Assembly (NCBI RefSeq): GCF_001598355.1
Contig: NZ_BCYU01000001.1
Location: 20,001-84,000 of the forward strand
DNA: 64,000 nt
Reading direction: 5' to 3'
From: Sphingomonas asaccharolytica NBRC 15499
GTDB lineage: Bacteria > Pseudomonadota > Alphaproteobacteria > Sphingomonadales > Sphingomonadaceae
The notes beneath the pieces are model-generated. The model did no database searches and was not told the DNA's origin. It worked only from the letters and a program-made list of their open reading frames with translations. The translations under genes were made by a program, and so were the position numbers. Numbering within the stretch: the stretch's first letter is position 1; every line of letters begins with the position of its first letter. This document shows positions 15,876 to 26,509 of the stretch, one piece after another.

Positions 15876-18125
15876 TCAGAGGAGATCGTCGAAAATTGAC
15901 CGGCCCGATGCGTCGGTCACGGGGGATGCCGCCTGCCGGCGGTCGCCGCCATAATAGGAACCCGGTCCGCGTCTCTCCTCCAATCCGTTGACTACCCGGT
16001 TGATCCGGTACTGCGCGTCCTCGACCGCTTCCTCGATCGTCTCATCCCCGGGAAACAGTTCGGCATGCTCGGAGATCAGGCTCCGGAGATCCTCGAACCA
16101 CTGATCGGGATCCCAGCTGTGATCGTAATTGCTGCTCTCATTGTCGATCAGCATCTCGAACCGCTCGGCGAGGCCGGTTCGCGCAAGTGCCACGAAATCC
16201 GCGCGGTTGGCATCGGTCAGGACCGGATCGAATTCGTCGCCGATGAGGAAGCTGACATCGCCAAATTCCTCGACATGCGTCCGCAGCCGCTCGAGCAAGG
16301 TCTCGCGCACCCCGTCGGGCAGACAAGCGTGCCGAGCGGCCTTGACCGCGAGGAGCGCCCAGTCGTCCCGGGCGATTGGGGCTTGGGTGAAGGATCCCTG
16401 GGTCAAAAGACCCGGATAGCGGGCGAGAAAGGCGGCAAGAAACGCCGCGCCGCTGCGACGGAGCAGGAAGCGCCGGACGGCTTCGTTGGTGTCGCCGCTT
16501 TTGGGCAACCGTGCAAGGACGATCGGGTAGAGGTCGGGCGGTACGAGAATGCCGGCCCGCGCCGACCCGCCGCAGATCGCCTCGTCGAGCAGCTGCGAGA
16601 CTCTGGCGCCGCGGACATAGAGCGTCACCAGTTCGGTCTCCTGCCCGATCAGGCGAGCATAAGCGTCGCCGATCGTTGGGTGTTTGTAGGACCAGAAGGC
16701 GCGGTCGCCTTCGCGCGCGAGGAGCACGAAGCTGCCCTCGAGCGTCTGCAATGCCTGCCGGATTTGCGCGGACGTCACACCGAAAAGGTTCTCGACCAGC
16801 GACTGCGCCTCGTCGGCTTCAATCGGCGAGGCAAGCCGGCCGCCGTTGATAAAGACGAGCCCAATCGCGGCGCGCATCTCGTCGGGCAGGTTGGTGAGCG
16901 TGTCGAGCAAAAAGGCCTCGGGACGGGCGAAGAAGTCTTTGAGGCCGTCGAGCGTCGGCATGACTCTCGCTGTGTACGCAGGATCGCCAAGCCGCCGGGC
17001 GATTTCGGGGCGAAAATTGCCCGCAGAGAGTACGCCGTCGAGATGCGGCCGGATCATCTGCTTGAAGTCGGCGGGCTGCGTCCCGAACCGGAGATGATTG
17101 TAGAGGATGCGCTGCTGCTCGGCCTCGCTCAGGCTCTCGACATCGACCACGACATGACCATGGGCGAGTGGCGGGAATGCACCGGTCTTGAGCCCCCGGC
17201 GCGCGTCGTTCCAGATGTGCGAGCGTGAGGTCAGGATGAAGCGGTTGCCGCGCTTCATTGCCGCCTGCATGGCGGAGAATGCCTTGTTCCAGGGATCGAT
17301 CAACGCGGACTCGAGCTTGGTCGCGCCGAAGGCATCGTCGATCCAGAACAACCGGTTGGCGATCTCCGGATTCCAGCTGGCGAGGAATTCGCCCGGATTG
17401 CGCACGAACATGACGTCGCAACCCTGCTCGTCGGTCGCGGCGACCGAAAGAGCTGCGGCGATCGACGACTTACCGACGGCGGGATCGCCCAGCAGCAGCA
17501 CGAAGTGATGCTTGTCGAGTGCGCAGACCGCACGATGATGGGCCGCGGTCGGGACGTAGCAGCGCAGCCCCTCGCCCATCGTGTCGAGAATCGCGATCGC
17601 CTGCTTGCGGGCGCGTTCGCTCTCGATCCAGGACAGATCACCCAGGCCGTAAACGCGCGGCGCCAGCGCACGGACCTTGGGATGCTCGAGGATTTTGGCG
17701 ACCACCCATTCGCGGCCGAACACAAATGGGTTGGCAACCCCTGCCCTTCGGAGCGCCGCGACGATCCTGACGCGCTCGGCTTCGCTCAGGCTCATGCTGC
17801 TGACTAGCACGTAGCCGTCGGCGCGGCCCGACGACACCAGAGCGCGCACCGACTCCAGTTCTTCGCCGAGCAAAGCGAGGGTCAGCTTCGTCGTCGACGA
17901 GACGCTGTGCTTCGACTGGATAGTCGTCTCGCGCGTGTCGTTCGCGACGACCGGTTCGTCGGGCACGCCATAGAAGGAACCGTCGCGCCCCTGATCCTTG
18001 ACGCGGGCGACGCGCGTCACCGGACGCGCGAACTCGACCTCGGCGATCGTTACGACCAGATCCTGGAACGCCTGCCAACCGATCGTGTGGAGCGCGAAAT
18101 CCTTGTCGTAGCCTTGCAATATCAT
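15876..18125 (-). CDS. Mrr-type nuclease / STAND NTPase fusion (Avs-like)
   Basis: 749 residues from the ATG giving MILQGYDKDFALH. N-terminal restriction-endonuclease-like domain (about 1-140): GWQAFQDL helix, then GRDGS (Asp48) and QSK (Gln70-x-Lys72), the PD-(D/E)xK core of Mrr-like nucleases. A STAND-type P-loop NTPase follows, with Walker A GDPAVGKS at 213-220, Walker B LFWIDDAFG with Asp263-Asp264, and sensor FILTSRSHIW; it resembles the nSTAND3 domain. The C-terminal 300 residues are helical and may sense a ligand. Known Avs proteins have this order of effector, STAND NTPase and sensor and recognise phage proteins; this one is shorter. Defence function is inferred from architecture and location. 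Confidence 0.8.
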   Translation of the reverse strand: MILQGYDKDFALHTIGWQAFQDLVVTIAEVEFARPVTRVARVKDQGRDGSFYGVPDEPVVANDTRETTIQSKHSVSSTTKLTLALLGEELESVRALVSSGRADGYVLVSSMSLSEAERVRIVAALRRAGVANPFVFGREWVVAKILEHPKVRALAPRVYGLGDLSWIESERARKQAIAILDTMGEGLRCYVPTAAHHRAVCALDKHHFVLLLGDPAVGKSSIAAALSVAATDEQGCDVMFVRNPGEFLASWNPEIANRLFWIDDAFGATKLESALIDPWNKAFSAMQAAMKRGNRFILTSRSHIWNDARRGLKTGAFPPLAHGHVVVDVESLSEAEQQRILYNHLRFGTQPADFKQMIRPHLDGVLSAGNFRPEIARRLGDPAYTARVMPTLDGLKDFFARPEAFLLDTLTNLPDEMRAAIGLVFINGGRLASPIEADEAQSLVENLFGVTSAQIRQALQTLEGSFVLLAREGDRAFWSYKHPTIGDAYARLIGQETELVTLYVRGARVSQLLDEAICGGSARAGILVPPDLYPIVLARLPKSGDTNEAVRRFLLRRSGAAFLAAFLARYPGLLTQGSFTQAPIARDDWALLAVKAARHACLPDGVRETLLERLRTHVEEFGDVSFLIGDEFDPVLTDANRADFVALARTGLAERFEMLIDNESSNYDHSWDPDQWFEDLRSLISEHAELFPGDETIEEAVEDAQYRINRVVNGLEERRGPGSYYGGDRRQAASPVTDASGRSIFDDLL

Positions 18126-18728
18126 CGCGATCTTTCTTGCCGCGCTCGGCAGGCAGCAAAATAACGCGCCCGGGCGCTGCTGCAAACGCTACGTCAACTA
18201 AGCAGCGGACAGTGACACAACCCCAGAGAACCGTCATCGAAATGCGGCGCCGCGGGACGCTTCCGCTAAGGTATTTTCTCAATCCTCGCCGGCAGCCTTC
18301 CGCAGTGGTCTCTTCGGCGCGGAGCGCTTCTAACAGACTCGCCAGCGTTTCCTTGCACTGTCGATAGGAATCGAGCGAGTTCGCCGTGAAAGCGCGGCGG
18401 TAGGCGCCAGCGTAGGGCAATTCGATGCCCCGTCCGTCCTGAACGACCTAGACCTTTTCCTAGACGCCGTTTCCTAGTGATCGACCCTCCGCCGGTCTGG
18501 GGCGGTTCGCGGTTCGTGGCCGCGTCCATGAATCCGTTCGAGATACAGGGTTATAAACTCGCGCCAATGTCGCCATTCCACACGGAAGAACCCGACAGCA
18601 GCACGGCGGCGAGGCCTCAACCCCCCGTGTGATCGAAGGAGTGGTAGCATCAATGGCGGCAGGTTTCGGGGTTCAAGATGCCGATAGCGAACGACTGAAT
18701 TTAGGGCGCTAACTGGCCAATCCGGATA
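18126..18728. other. Gene-free stretch between STAND gene and next gene
   Basis: No supported gene in 600 bases. The minus strand has an open stretch from about 18420 whose first residues look protein-like (AGAYRRAFTANSLDSY) but it lacks a start with ribosome site and then runs only as a shadow of the STAND gene. It could be a gene remnant. The promoter of the STAND gene should lie here. Confidence 0.4.
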
Positions 18729-19313
18729 TCATCGAAATCGGACGTCCGCAGTTGTCAAACCGCATTTGGCAAATGAATATAGCCAAGTGTCGATCTCTTG
18801 TGGTCGCCGCCCGACGTATTTGGCGATTGAACGGACGACCTCGCAAAACTTAGCGTACTCTGCCGCGCTAAATTGTAGATTAGCCGATCGACCAGATAGC
18901 AGTCCGAACTCTGACAGCGCTCTCCATGCGTGGCGATCAATAACCGGCCACCGATCGGGAAAACACCAAGAGAGGATCGCGGAGCCGACAGCTACCTGCA
19001 CTCCTTTTAGATCGAGCAGCGCTCTGATGGCAGCCTCATCAGTTTCCGATTTGAAAGCGATACTTGACGCTGAGCGAACATCGTCGTCGTCGTTCCCTCG
19101 AAGGTTTCTTTCGATTCGCGCCGGATCTTGGACTTTGAAGAGCTTTGCGCGGCCAATTTCGATCAGCTCAGTTAGGCCAATTTCCACCCTTGGCTCTGTC
19201 CTCCCTAAGCTTGAAATCACGGCTTCAGCTCCACCTGAGGATGCCTGAAAAGTCCGAAAAAGGATGGGCGTGGAGCGTATGCTCTCAGCAATCTCGTGGA
19301 GCTTTGTCGTCAC
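18729..19313 (-). CDS. Hypothetical protein, possible helix-hairpin-helix fold
   Basis: 194 residues, mostly helical. The segment LKGVQVAVGSAILSWCFPDRW, followed by PVIDRHAWRAL, has the look of a helix-hairpin-helix/GPD-type motif (L.GV....ASAIL......P.ID..AWRAL), seen in several uncharacterised proteins distantly related to DNA glycosylases. I cannot assign an activity. It stands alone on the minus strand between the STAND gene and the PIN-domain pair, within the island. Confidence 0.55.
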   Translation of the reverse strand: MTTKLHEIAESIRSTPILFRTFQASSGGAEAVISSLGRTEPRVEIGLTELIEIGRAKLFKVQDPARIERNLRGNDDDDVRSASSIAFKSETDEAAIRALLDLKGVQVAVGSAILSWCFPDRWPVIDRHAWRALSEFGLLSGRSANLQFSAAEYAKFCEVVRSIAKYVGRRPQEIDTWLYSFAKCGLTTADVRFR

Positions 19314-19402
19314 GTCAGTTGGCTATCATCGACGACAGCTTTGGGCGACCCTAATTGGACGAAAATGACCGACATTGGGGTGATAGCTCACATGTGCGTG
19401 GA

Positions 19403-19834
19403 TCATCCGGGGAGAATGACTATGCCCCGTGGCTGGCAGACGTCCTCGAAATCGCGTTCATTCCAAGTGGCTAAATAATTGATCCGCAGGTTGAGATCGT
19501 CGAGCATTAAACGAATGAGACAATCGACCATGCTAAGAGCCCGACCTTCTCTCAATGCTGCCTGGAACGTGAATTCCAAAGCGCTCGCACGATAAGGCCC
19601 ATCATCAACCCATTCGAGCTTGGTTGATTTCAAACGCCGTTCGAGCGCCTGCATGGGCAGTCGCTTCCTCGCTAGTCTCGTGCGTAACGTTTCGAAACCA
19701 ACTGGCCAAGGCAAGACAATTGTATGGCCGTGAAGTAGGTCATCGATCGCGTCCACCGTAGCGCGAGGTGCCACGCCGTCGTTCGGGTCGACGAGCGACA
19801 GCCAAACCCCGGTATCAATTAGCGTGTTCGGCAT
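19403..19834 (-). CDS. PIN-domain protein (VapC-like toxin candidate)
   Basis: 143 residues with the PIN ribonuclease signature: N-terminal DTGVW (Asp7), a central Glu (GFETLR), and C-terminal acidic residues in SMVDCLI and WNERDFEDV. Four acidic residues would bind Mg2+ for RNA cleavage. The start overlaps by one base with the stop of the upstream small gene at 19834-20169, so the two form a unit like a type II toxin-antitoxin pair, although the partner is not a known antitoxin. Located within the island near the recombinase, where such maintenance pairs are common. Confidence 0.78.
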   Translation of the reverse strand: MPNTLIDTGVWLSLVDPNDGVAPRATVDAIDDLLHGHTIVLPWPVGFETLRTRLARKRLPMQALERRLKSTKLEWVDDGPYRASALEFTFQAALREGRALSMVDCLIRLMLDDLNLRINYLATWNERDFEDVCQPRGIVILPG

Positions 19835-20169
19835 CAGCCTTCATCATCATCGACGACTGCACCAGGGGCCATACCTACCCAAGGCGCGGCACGCCGCGAA
19901 CCAACAATGAAGCGCCCTTTCATATTGTGTGCGTTGTTGCGCCAAATCACGTAAATTCGCGAGCGCTTGTCAAAAGTTACAGACTTTTCGAGATCCGCTT
20001 TTAGCTTATCCGGCAGAGTTTTGCCGTCGTGGGCATATTCGAGGAACGCGACTCCGTCGCCACATTCTTTCGCCTTGTGCTGGTCTAACCACGCATACAA
20101 TCCCTCGAGATCGCCCCGCAGTCCCATGTCGAATGACAGCCATACAATCTGTCTGCTGGGCATGCTCAC
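19834..20169 (-). CDS. Small hypothetical protein coupled to the PIN-domain gene
   Basis: 111 residues, not recognised as a known antitoxin family. Compact alpha/beta pattern: IVWLSFDMGLRGDLEGLYAWL, then ECGDGVAFLEY, SRIYVIWR and GRFIVGSRRAAPW, ending in an acidic tail. No DNA-binding helix-turn-helix is obvious. Its last base is shared with the start of the PIN-domain gene, so it is translated first, like many antitoxins. It may be the PIN partner or an inhibitor that works by protein contact only; this is inference. Confidence 0.6.
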   Translation of the reverse strand: MSMPSRQIVWLSFDMGLRGDLEGLYAWLDQHKAKECGDGVAFLEYAHDGKTLPDKLKADLEKSVTFDKRSRIYVIWRNNAHNMKGRFIVGSRRAAPWVGMAPGAVVDDDEG

Positions 20170-20390
20170 TCCCCGTGATCTTGAAGTAGAGTCGGCCTCG
20201 AAACCCTAACCAAAGCTATCTGTGCAAGCCAGCCGCTTATGACGGAGGGCTTACCGCCGACACTTCACAAGTCGGCATGAGCCTTCGGTGGCTAGGTTGA
20301 TGTCTCATCGAATAATGTTCGGTTTGCGAACAGCCGCTTTTGGCATCCCACGTCCGTCGCCTGAATGGCCGATTTTAGGGAGCAAAACAG

Positions 20391-22048
<1,658 letters not shown>

Positions 22049-22052
<4 letters not shown>

Positions 22053-22462
22053 GCCGCGACCTTCTTCTTGAGACCGAAGAAAGCTGGCCCCGACCAGCGC
22101 GTGCCAGTGATGGCCCGCGCAACTTCGCTCAGCGAGCGATAGTCGCGACCGTTCCAGCGGATGACCTTGTCCTCACCGACAGTGACGACATGGGCCTTGC
22201 CGTTCCACTCGCGCACCAGTCGCATACCGGCGGTGACCGGGCTGGTCTTGGTCTTGGCGGCGGCAAGCTGATCGAGCGTGCGCGTCGTCTCGCGCGACAG
22301 GCCGCCATACGCTCTCGCCTGGATTTCCCAGGCGAGAGCAAGCCGCAACAGGCTGGGCGAGATGCGCGGCAGCGGCGTGTTCGTCAGCCGCCGCCATTCG
22401 GCCTTGAGCTCGGCCGACGACAGGGTCGGCAGCCGAGCGAGAGCTTCCTCAACCTTCGCCAC
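22049..22462 (-). CDS. DUF2924 domain protein
   Basis: About 137 residues from the GTG at 22462, chosen because a GAGG lies eight bases upstream and because the conserved part begins VEEALARLPTLSSAELKAEW. The domain ends with VIRWNGRDYRSLSEVARAITGTRWSGPAFFGLK, a small DNA-associated-looking fold (SWI-like or winged) typical of DUF2924. Function unknown; nearly always found next to this type of serine recombinase. It overlaps both neighbours (14 and 4 bases). Confidence 0.85.
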
Positions 22463-22970
22463 GATCGGCCTCGGCGACAATGGTATAGCAGGTCTTGCCG
22501 TCGACCTTGATGCGCGCGACCTCATGGCCCTTCTTGCGCAGGCCGGTCAATGCGGCGCGTGTGGTGTGCGGGAGCCAGTCGGTCGCGGCGATCAGTTCTT
22601 CGAGGCTGGCGCCCTGTTCGCGCTTGAGCAGCTCGACGATCATCGACGCCTTGGTCACGCGCGCGGGTTTCTCGGCGGGCGGGGATGCTGTGGCAGGTGC
22701 GCCCTCTCCTGCTCCATCGCCGATACCGATTGCGGCCAGACCTGTGTCGGTCGCGAACAGGCCGTAGCGAACATCACCATCGGTGCGATGCACCGCTGCG
22801 GCGCTGACGGTTTCGCGCTCCTCGGCGAGCGCTTTCTCGACCAGGGCCGTGATCGCCTTGGTCGTCCGCGCATTGGCCTGCAGCGTATCGGGCAGCGGAT
22901 AGAGGCTGAGGTCGTCGCGCTGCGCGGCGGCCGACAGCAGGATCAGCTGGGTATCGTTGAGTTTGGGCAT
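22449..22970 (-). CDS. DUF3489 domain protein
   Basis: 173 residues from the ATG giving MPKLNDTQLILLSAAAQR; a GGAGA ribosome site precedes it. The C-terminal half is the DUF3489 domain: TKASMIVELLKREQGASLEELIAATDW and then TRAALTGLRKKGHEV, a winged-helix-like DNA-binding unit. First gene of the DUF3489-DUF2924-recombinase operon, so it may regulate or assist the recombinase. An earlier in-frame start at 23048 would add 26 unlikely residues. Confidence 0.85.
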   Translation of the reverse strand: MPKLNDTQLILLSAAAQRDDLSLYPLPDTLQANARTTKAITALVEKALAEERETVSAAAVHRTDGDVRYGLFATDTGLAAIGIGDGAGEGAPATASPPAEKPARVTKASMIVELLKREQGASLEELIAATDWLPHTTRAALTGLRKKGHEVARIKVDGKTCYTIVAEADRGEG

Positions 22971-23352
22971 GGTGGTCTCCGTCTCGGACGAGCGGCGACA
23001 TGCCGCTCCCACCAGCCTCAGCCCCGATGATCGCGTCATCCGGGGCACGTCGCCAGCCCCTCAGGCGGCGACTCGATGCCTGTGCTGTTCGCTCCGTTCG
23101 CGAGCGAAGTCGAATGCTTTGTCTAGCTCGCCCTGATTATCGGCTCCATTGCGGCGACAACCGATCTGGTAAACCACTAGGATTGAATCTCGCCAATCCG
23201 GCGGATCGATAACAGCAGTTATGTCGATTGCGGTCTGCCACGTCAAAATGGCAGCGGGGCGGTACCGTAATGGTGGCTGTTATTACCTGGGGCGCGTCCT
23301 CGTCTAACAACTTGAGAACACGCCCCGATTACCATCCTGATCCAATAATTCG
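22971..23352. other. Right flank of the recombinase cassette
   Basis: No supported gene. It must contain the promoter of the DUF3489 operon and probably the right end of the island. An imperfect dyad, GGGGCGCGT/ACACGCCCC, at 23289-23326 (8 of 9 pairs) lies after the stop of the minus-strand MBL gene and may end that transcript. No direct repeat with the region after the tRNA was seen. Confidence 0.4.
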
Positions 23353-24267
23353 TCAATAATCCCAGAAGGCAGGCACCCAGCGAAAGCGATCGCCGTTGAG
23401 GGCGACATGGCCGACCGACGGGAACGGCATATGCGTTGCCACGAGCAATTCACCGGAGGCCGCGGCTTCCTGCAACATGCGAATACGAACGCGGACCGAC
23501 TCCTCCGGGTCGTGTTCGAACCCGTTGTGCCAGTCGGGATGGTCGAACGCGACGGGGAACACGATGTCACCGGCGAAGGTCAGCCTGTCGCCGCCGGAGG
23601 TTACGCGGACCACGCTGTGTCCCGGCGTGTGACCGCCGGTGCGCATGGCGACGACGCCAGGGGCAACTTCATGCTCGTCCTCAAACGTCTGCAGCTTGTT
23701 GTGATACTGGTCGAGGAACTGCTTGGCGGTCGACCGGAGTACCTCCGGCACCGGATCCGGCATATCGGTTTGCGAGAAGTCGGGCGCCGCCCAGAAATCG
23801 ACCTCCGCGGCGGCAACGTGAATCCGCAGGTCCGGACGCAACCGGCTCTTCACGTCGTCGTCAAGCAGCCCGCCGACATGGTCCATGTGCATGTGCGTGA
23901 GCACGACGTCGGTCACCGATCCCAGATCGATGCCGGCCGCCTCGATCCGCCGAAGCGACTGGCCGGCACGCGGAAAGCCGTCGAACTGCCCGCCCAGACC
24001 GGCGTCAATGAGAATGGTTTGATCGCCGCTGCGCACCACTAGCACGTTCAGCGCCCAGTCGAACGCGTCGGGGCCAAGGAACATGTCCTTGAACCATGCA
24101 TCGCGCTCGGCGGGATCGACGTTGGTCGACATAGTTTCAGTAGACAGCGGCAGCACGCCGTCGCTGATCACCAGCACCTCGATGTCGCCGATCCGCAGCG
24201 CATAGCGTGACGGGACCAGCTCGTCAGACCCCGGTCCGACGGGGTTCGTAATATTGTCCGGCTTCAT
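23353..24267 (-). CDS. Metallo-beta-lactamase fold hydrolase
   Basis: 304-residue cytoplasmic MBL-fold enzyme. Zinc motif HMHMDH (near residue 122) in VVLTHMHMDHVGG, further ligands in GGHTPGHS, AGDIVF and the C-terminal ATHMPFPSVGH. This is the layout of the quorum-quenching lactonase/hydrolase branch, but substrate cannot be read from sequence. It is the last gene of the long minus-strand operon starting with the FAD monooxygenase, about 200 bases after the acetoacetyl-CoA synthetase gene. In that context it may open a lactone or hydrolyse a thioester in aromatic-compound breakdown. Confidence 0.85.
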   Translation of the reverse strand: MKPDNITNPVGPGSDELVPSRYALRIGDIEVLVISDGVLPLSTETMSTNVDPAERDAWFKDMFLGPDAFDWALNVLVVRSGDQTILIDAGLGGQFDGFPRAGQSLRRIEAAGIDLGSVTDVVLTHMHMDHVGGLLDDDVKSRLRPDLRIHVAAAEVDFWAAPDFSQTDMPDPVPEVLRSTAKQFLDQYHNKLQTFEDEHEVAPGVVAMRTGGHTPGHSVVRVTSGGDRLTFAGDIVFPVAFDHPDWHNGFEHDPEESVRVRIRMLQEAAASGELLVATHMPFPSVGHVALNGDRFRWVPAFWDY

Positions 24268-24465
24268 GTTTCTAACCTCCTGATCACGCTCTCAAGCGCG
24301 CCTTGCGTGGCGTCGAGAAGATTAGGTGGCGCCGGGTTTGTGGTCGATTGGGGTCGAGGCAGTGACCGAACCATACGAGGGTATAGGTCCCGCCACCCAT
24401 AATGCAGTGCGCCGTGAACCGGACACCGCCGACGGATAGTATCGCGACGTCGGACGCGCCGGCGG

Positions 24466-26508
24466 TCACGTCCGATCGGGAGCGCCAGCTTCCTGACGCA
24501 GCGCGCGGAACGCTTCGGCCAAATCGACATAATCGCCAAGGCACTCCGGATTCGCCATGGCGGCGGGGTCGATTACCTCGGTCAGCGACCGTCCCTCGAA
24601 CAGGCGCTTGATGGGCAATTCCTGCTTTTTCATCGAGAGCGTCCGGGGGATTTGGGGGACGGTATAGACATGGTCCGGGACAAAGCGCGGCGAGAGCGAT
24701 GTCCGGATCGCTTGAGCTATCCGCGAGGTCAGTTCCGGCTGCGAGGCAGGCGTCGCAGCGACGATGAAGGCAAGCAGTTCGCTTTCACCGGGCTCGGTCC
24801 GGACATCGATCACCAGGCTGTCGCCGACGCCGTCCACACGCTCGATCGCATCGTAGATTTCGCTCGTCCCCATCCGGTGGCCGCCGCGATTGATCGTGGC
24901 GTCGCTGCGCCCGAAAATCTCACAGCTCCCGTCCGCATTGAGCCGGATCCAGTCGCCGTGCCGCCAGATGCCCGGGAACATGCCGAAATAGGAATCATGG
25001 TACCGGCTCCCATCCAGATCACCCCAGAAATAGAGCGGCATCGACGGCATGGGCTTGACGCAGACGAGTTCGCCGACCTCGCCGACAAGCGGCTTACCCT
25101 CCGGGCTCCACGCCTCGACCGCCGCGCCGAGCTGGCGGCATTGCATCCGCCCAGGGGCCGGTGCCAGGTCGCGATCGCCGGTACAGAAGACGCCGCAAAT
25201 GTCGGTTCCGCCCGAACTGTTCAGCCAAAAAGGGTCGACATGGGCCGATGCCGCGAGCCGCTTCGACAGCTCGACCTGGACCTCGGCGGGCAAGTGCGAC
25301 GCGGTGCTGCCGATCGTCCTGAGCGACGACAGATCGCCGACCGCGGAAAAATCGACGCCGGACCGCAGGCATGTGGTGAAGAATTGGGCACCCGAGCCAA
25401 AGAAACTGACCTCGTGCCGCGCCGCGAAACGCCACAAGGTAGACCAATCGACCCGCTCCTTCGGCCCCGATGGGCTGCCGTCGTAAATGCAGATGGTTGT
25501 GCCGCTTAGCAGGCCCCCGATTTGGGCATTCCACACCATCCAGCCGGTCGAGCTGAACCAGTGAAAACGCTCGTGCCGGCCGACGGCGCCATAGCTCGGC
25601 CGAAGGTCCATGTGGAGCCGCATCGCGGCGGCGTTCAGGATGATCCCGCCATGCCCATGCACGATCGCTTTCGGTTTTCCTGTCGTGCCGCTCGAATATA
25701 ATATCCACAAAGGATGGTCGAACGGCAGCCATGAAGGCTCGAACAGCCGCACCTCTTCGTCGTCGCGGCTGGTGAGATCCGCAAAGTCCAGCGTGTGTCC
25801 GATATGTCCCCGCGAATGACCCGAGCGGACCAGAACGACCTGCTCGAGTGTCGGCAGCGCGGCGGCGATCGATCGTACCGTGTCCGCGAGGTCCCGCCCC
25901 TTGCCGGCATAGAATGCCCCGTCGGTTGCGATCAACAGCTTCGGCTCGACCTGGCTGAACCGATCGACAATAGCGGGCGTCCCCATGTCGGGGGCGCAGA
26001 CCGTCCAGATGACGCCGATCGACGCGCAAGCGAGAAACGCGATCACCGCCTCGACCCGGTTGGGAAGATACGCTGCGACACGGTCGCTCGGCCCCAGCCC
26101 GAGCCGCCGCAACTCGCAGGCTAGCGAGAAGGATCGGCGGCGCAGCTCATGCCATCCCAGCGAAACGACCGCGCCGCCTTCGTCTTCCGCGATGATGGCC
26201 GGTTGCCCATCGGCGTCGGCGGCATCTGCGTGCCGAAAGACCTGTCGCGCATAATTCACCTCGGCACCGACAAACCACTGCGCGCCCGGCATGCGATCCT
26301 CGGTCAGCACCTCGGAATAAGGTGACCGCGACTGAATGCCATCGAAACGCCACAGCGCTTCCCAGAAGTCAGCCGGCTTATCGACCGACCAGCGATGCAA
26401 CTCCTCGAAGCTCGCAAAGACCAGCCCATGCTCCTCGGCGACACGTGCCTCGAACTCCCGGATAAGCGTCTGCCGGGTCATCATGCGCGCACAGCAATCT
26501 GCGCCCAT
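24466..26508 (-). CDS. Acetoacetyl-CoA synthetase
   Basis: ANL-superfamily ligase (EC 6.2.1.16) activating acetoacetate with ATP and CoA. 680 residues, the family's normal length. An N-terminal acetyl-CoA-synthetase-like segment (FWEALWRFDGIQSRSPYSEVL) is followed by the AMP-binding P-loop YSSGTTGKPKAIVHGHGG, the GGTDI and GRSDATINRGGHRMG motifs, and the C-terminal catalytic region with SMKKQELPIKRLFEG. The ATG lies one base after the TonB receptor stop. Within this operon it would capture acetoacetate released by the FAH-family hydrolase; that link is inference. Confidence 0.9.
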   Translation of the reverse strand: MGADCCARMMTRQTLIREFEARVAEEHGLVFASFEELHRWSVDKPADFWEALWRFDGIQSRSPYSEVLTEDRMPGAQWFVGAEVNYARQVFRHADAADADGQPAIIAEDEGGAVVSLGWHELRRRSFSLACELRRLGLGPSDRVAAYLPNRVEAVIAFLACASIGVIWTVCAPDMGTPAIVDRFSQVEPKLLIATDGAFYAGKGRDLADTVRSIAAALPTLEQVVLVRSGHSRGHIGHTLDFADLTSRDDEEVRLFEPSWLPFDHPLWILYSSGTTGKPKAIVHGHGGIILNAAAMRLHMDLRPSYGAVGRHERFHWFSSTGWMVWNAQIGGLLSGTTICIYDGSPSGPKERVDWSTLWRFAARHEVSFFGSGAQFFTTCLRSGVDFSAVGDLSSLRTIGSTASHLPAEVQVELSKRLAASAHVDPFWLNSSGGTDICGVFCTGDRDLAPAPGRMQCRQLGAAVEAWSPEGKPLVGEVGELVCVKPMPSMPLYFWGDLDGSRYHDSYFGMFPGIWRHGDWIRLNADGSCEIFGRSDATINRGGHRMGTSEIYDAIERVDGVGDSLVIDVRTEPGESELLAFIVAATPASQPELTSRIAQAIRTSLSPRFVPDHVYTVPQIPRTLSMKKQELPIKRLFEGRSLTEVIDPAAMANPECLGDYVDLAEAFRALRQEAGAPDRT

Positions 26509-26509
26509 G

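Noticed and set aside
16065-17228. Long open frame on the plus strand (387 codons)
   Set aside because: It lies fully inside the STAND NTPase gene on the other strand and has no family features; its composition is that of a GC-rich shadow.
18200-18420. Protein-like stretch AGAYRRAFTANSLDSY on the minus strand
   Set aside because: No valid start and it continues only as a shadow of the STAND gene; noted as a possible remnant.
24264-24544. Small open frames after the acetoacetyl-CoA synthetase gene
   Set aside because: Partly inside the synthetase gene, no family, no ribosome site.
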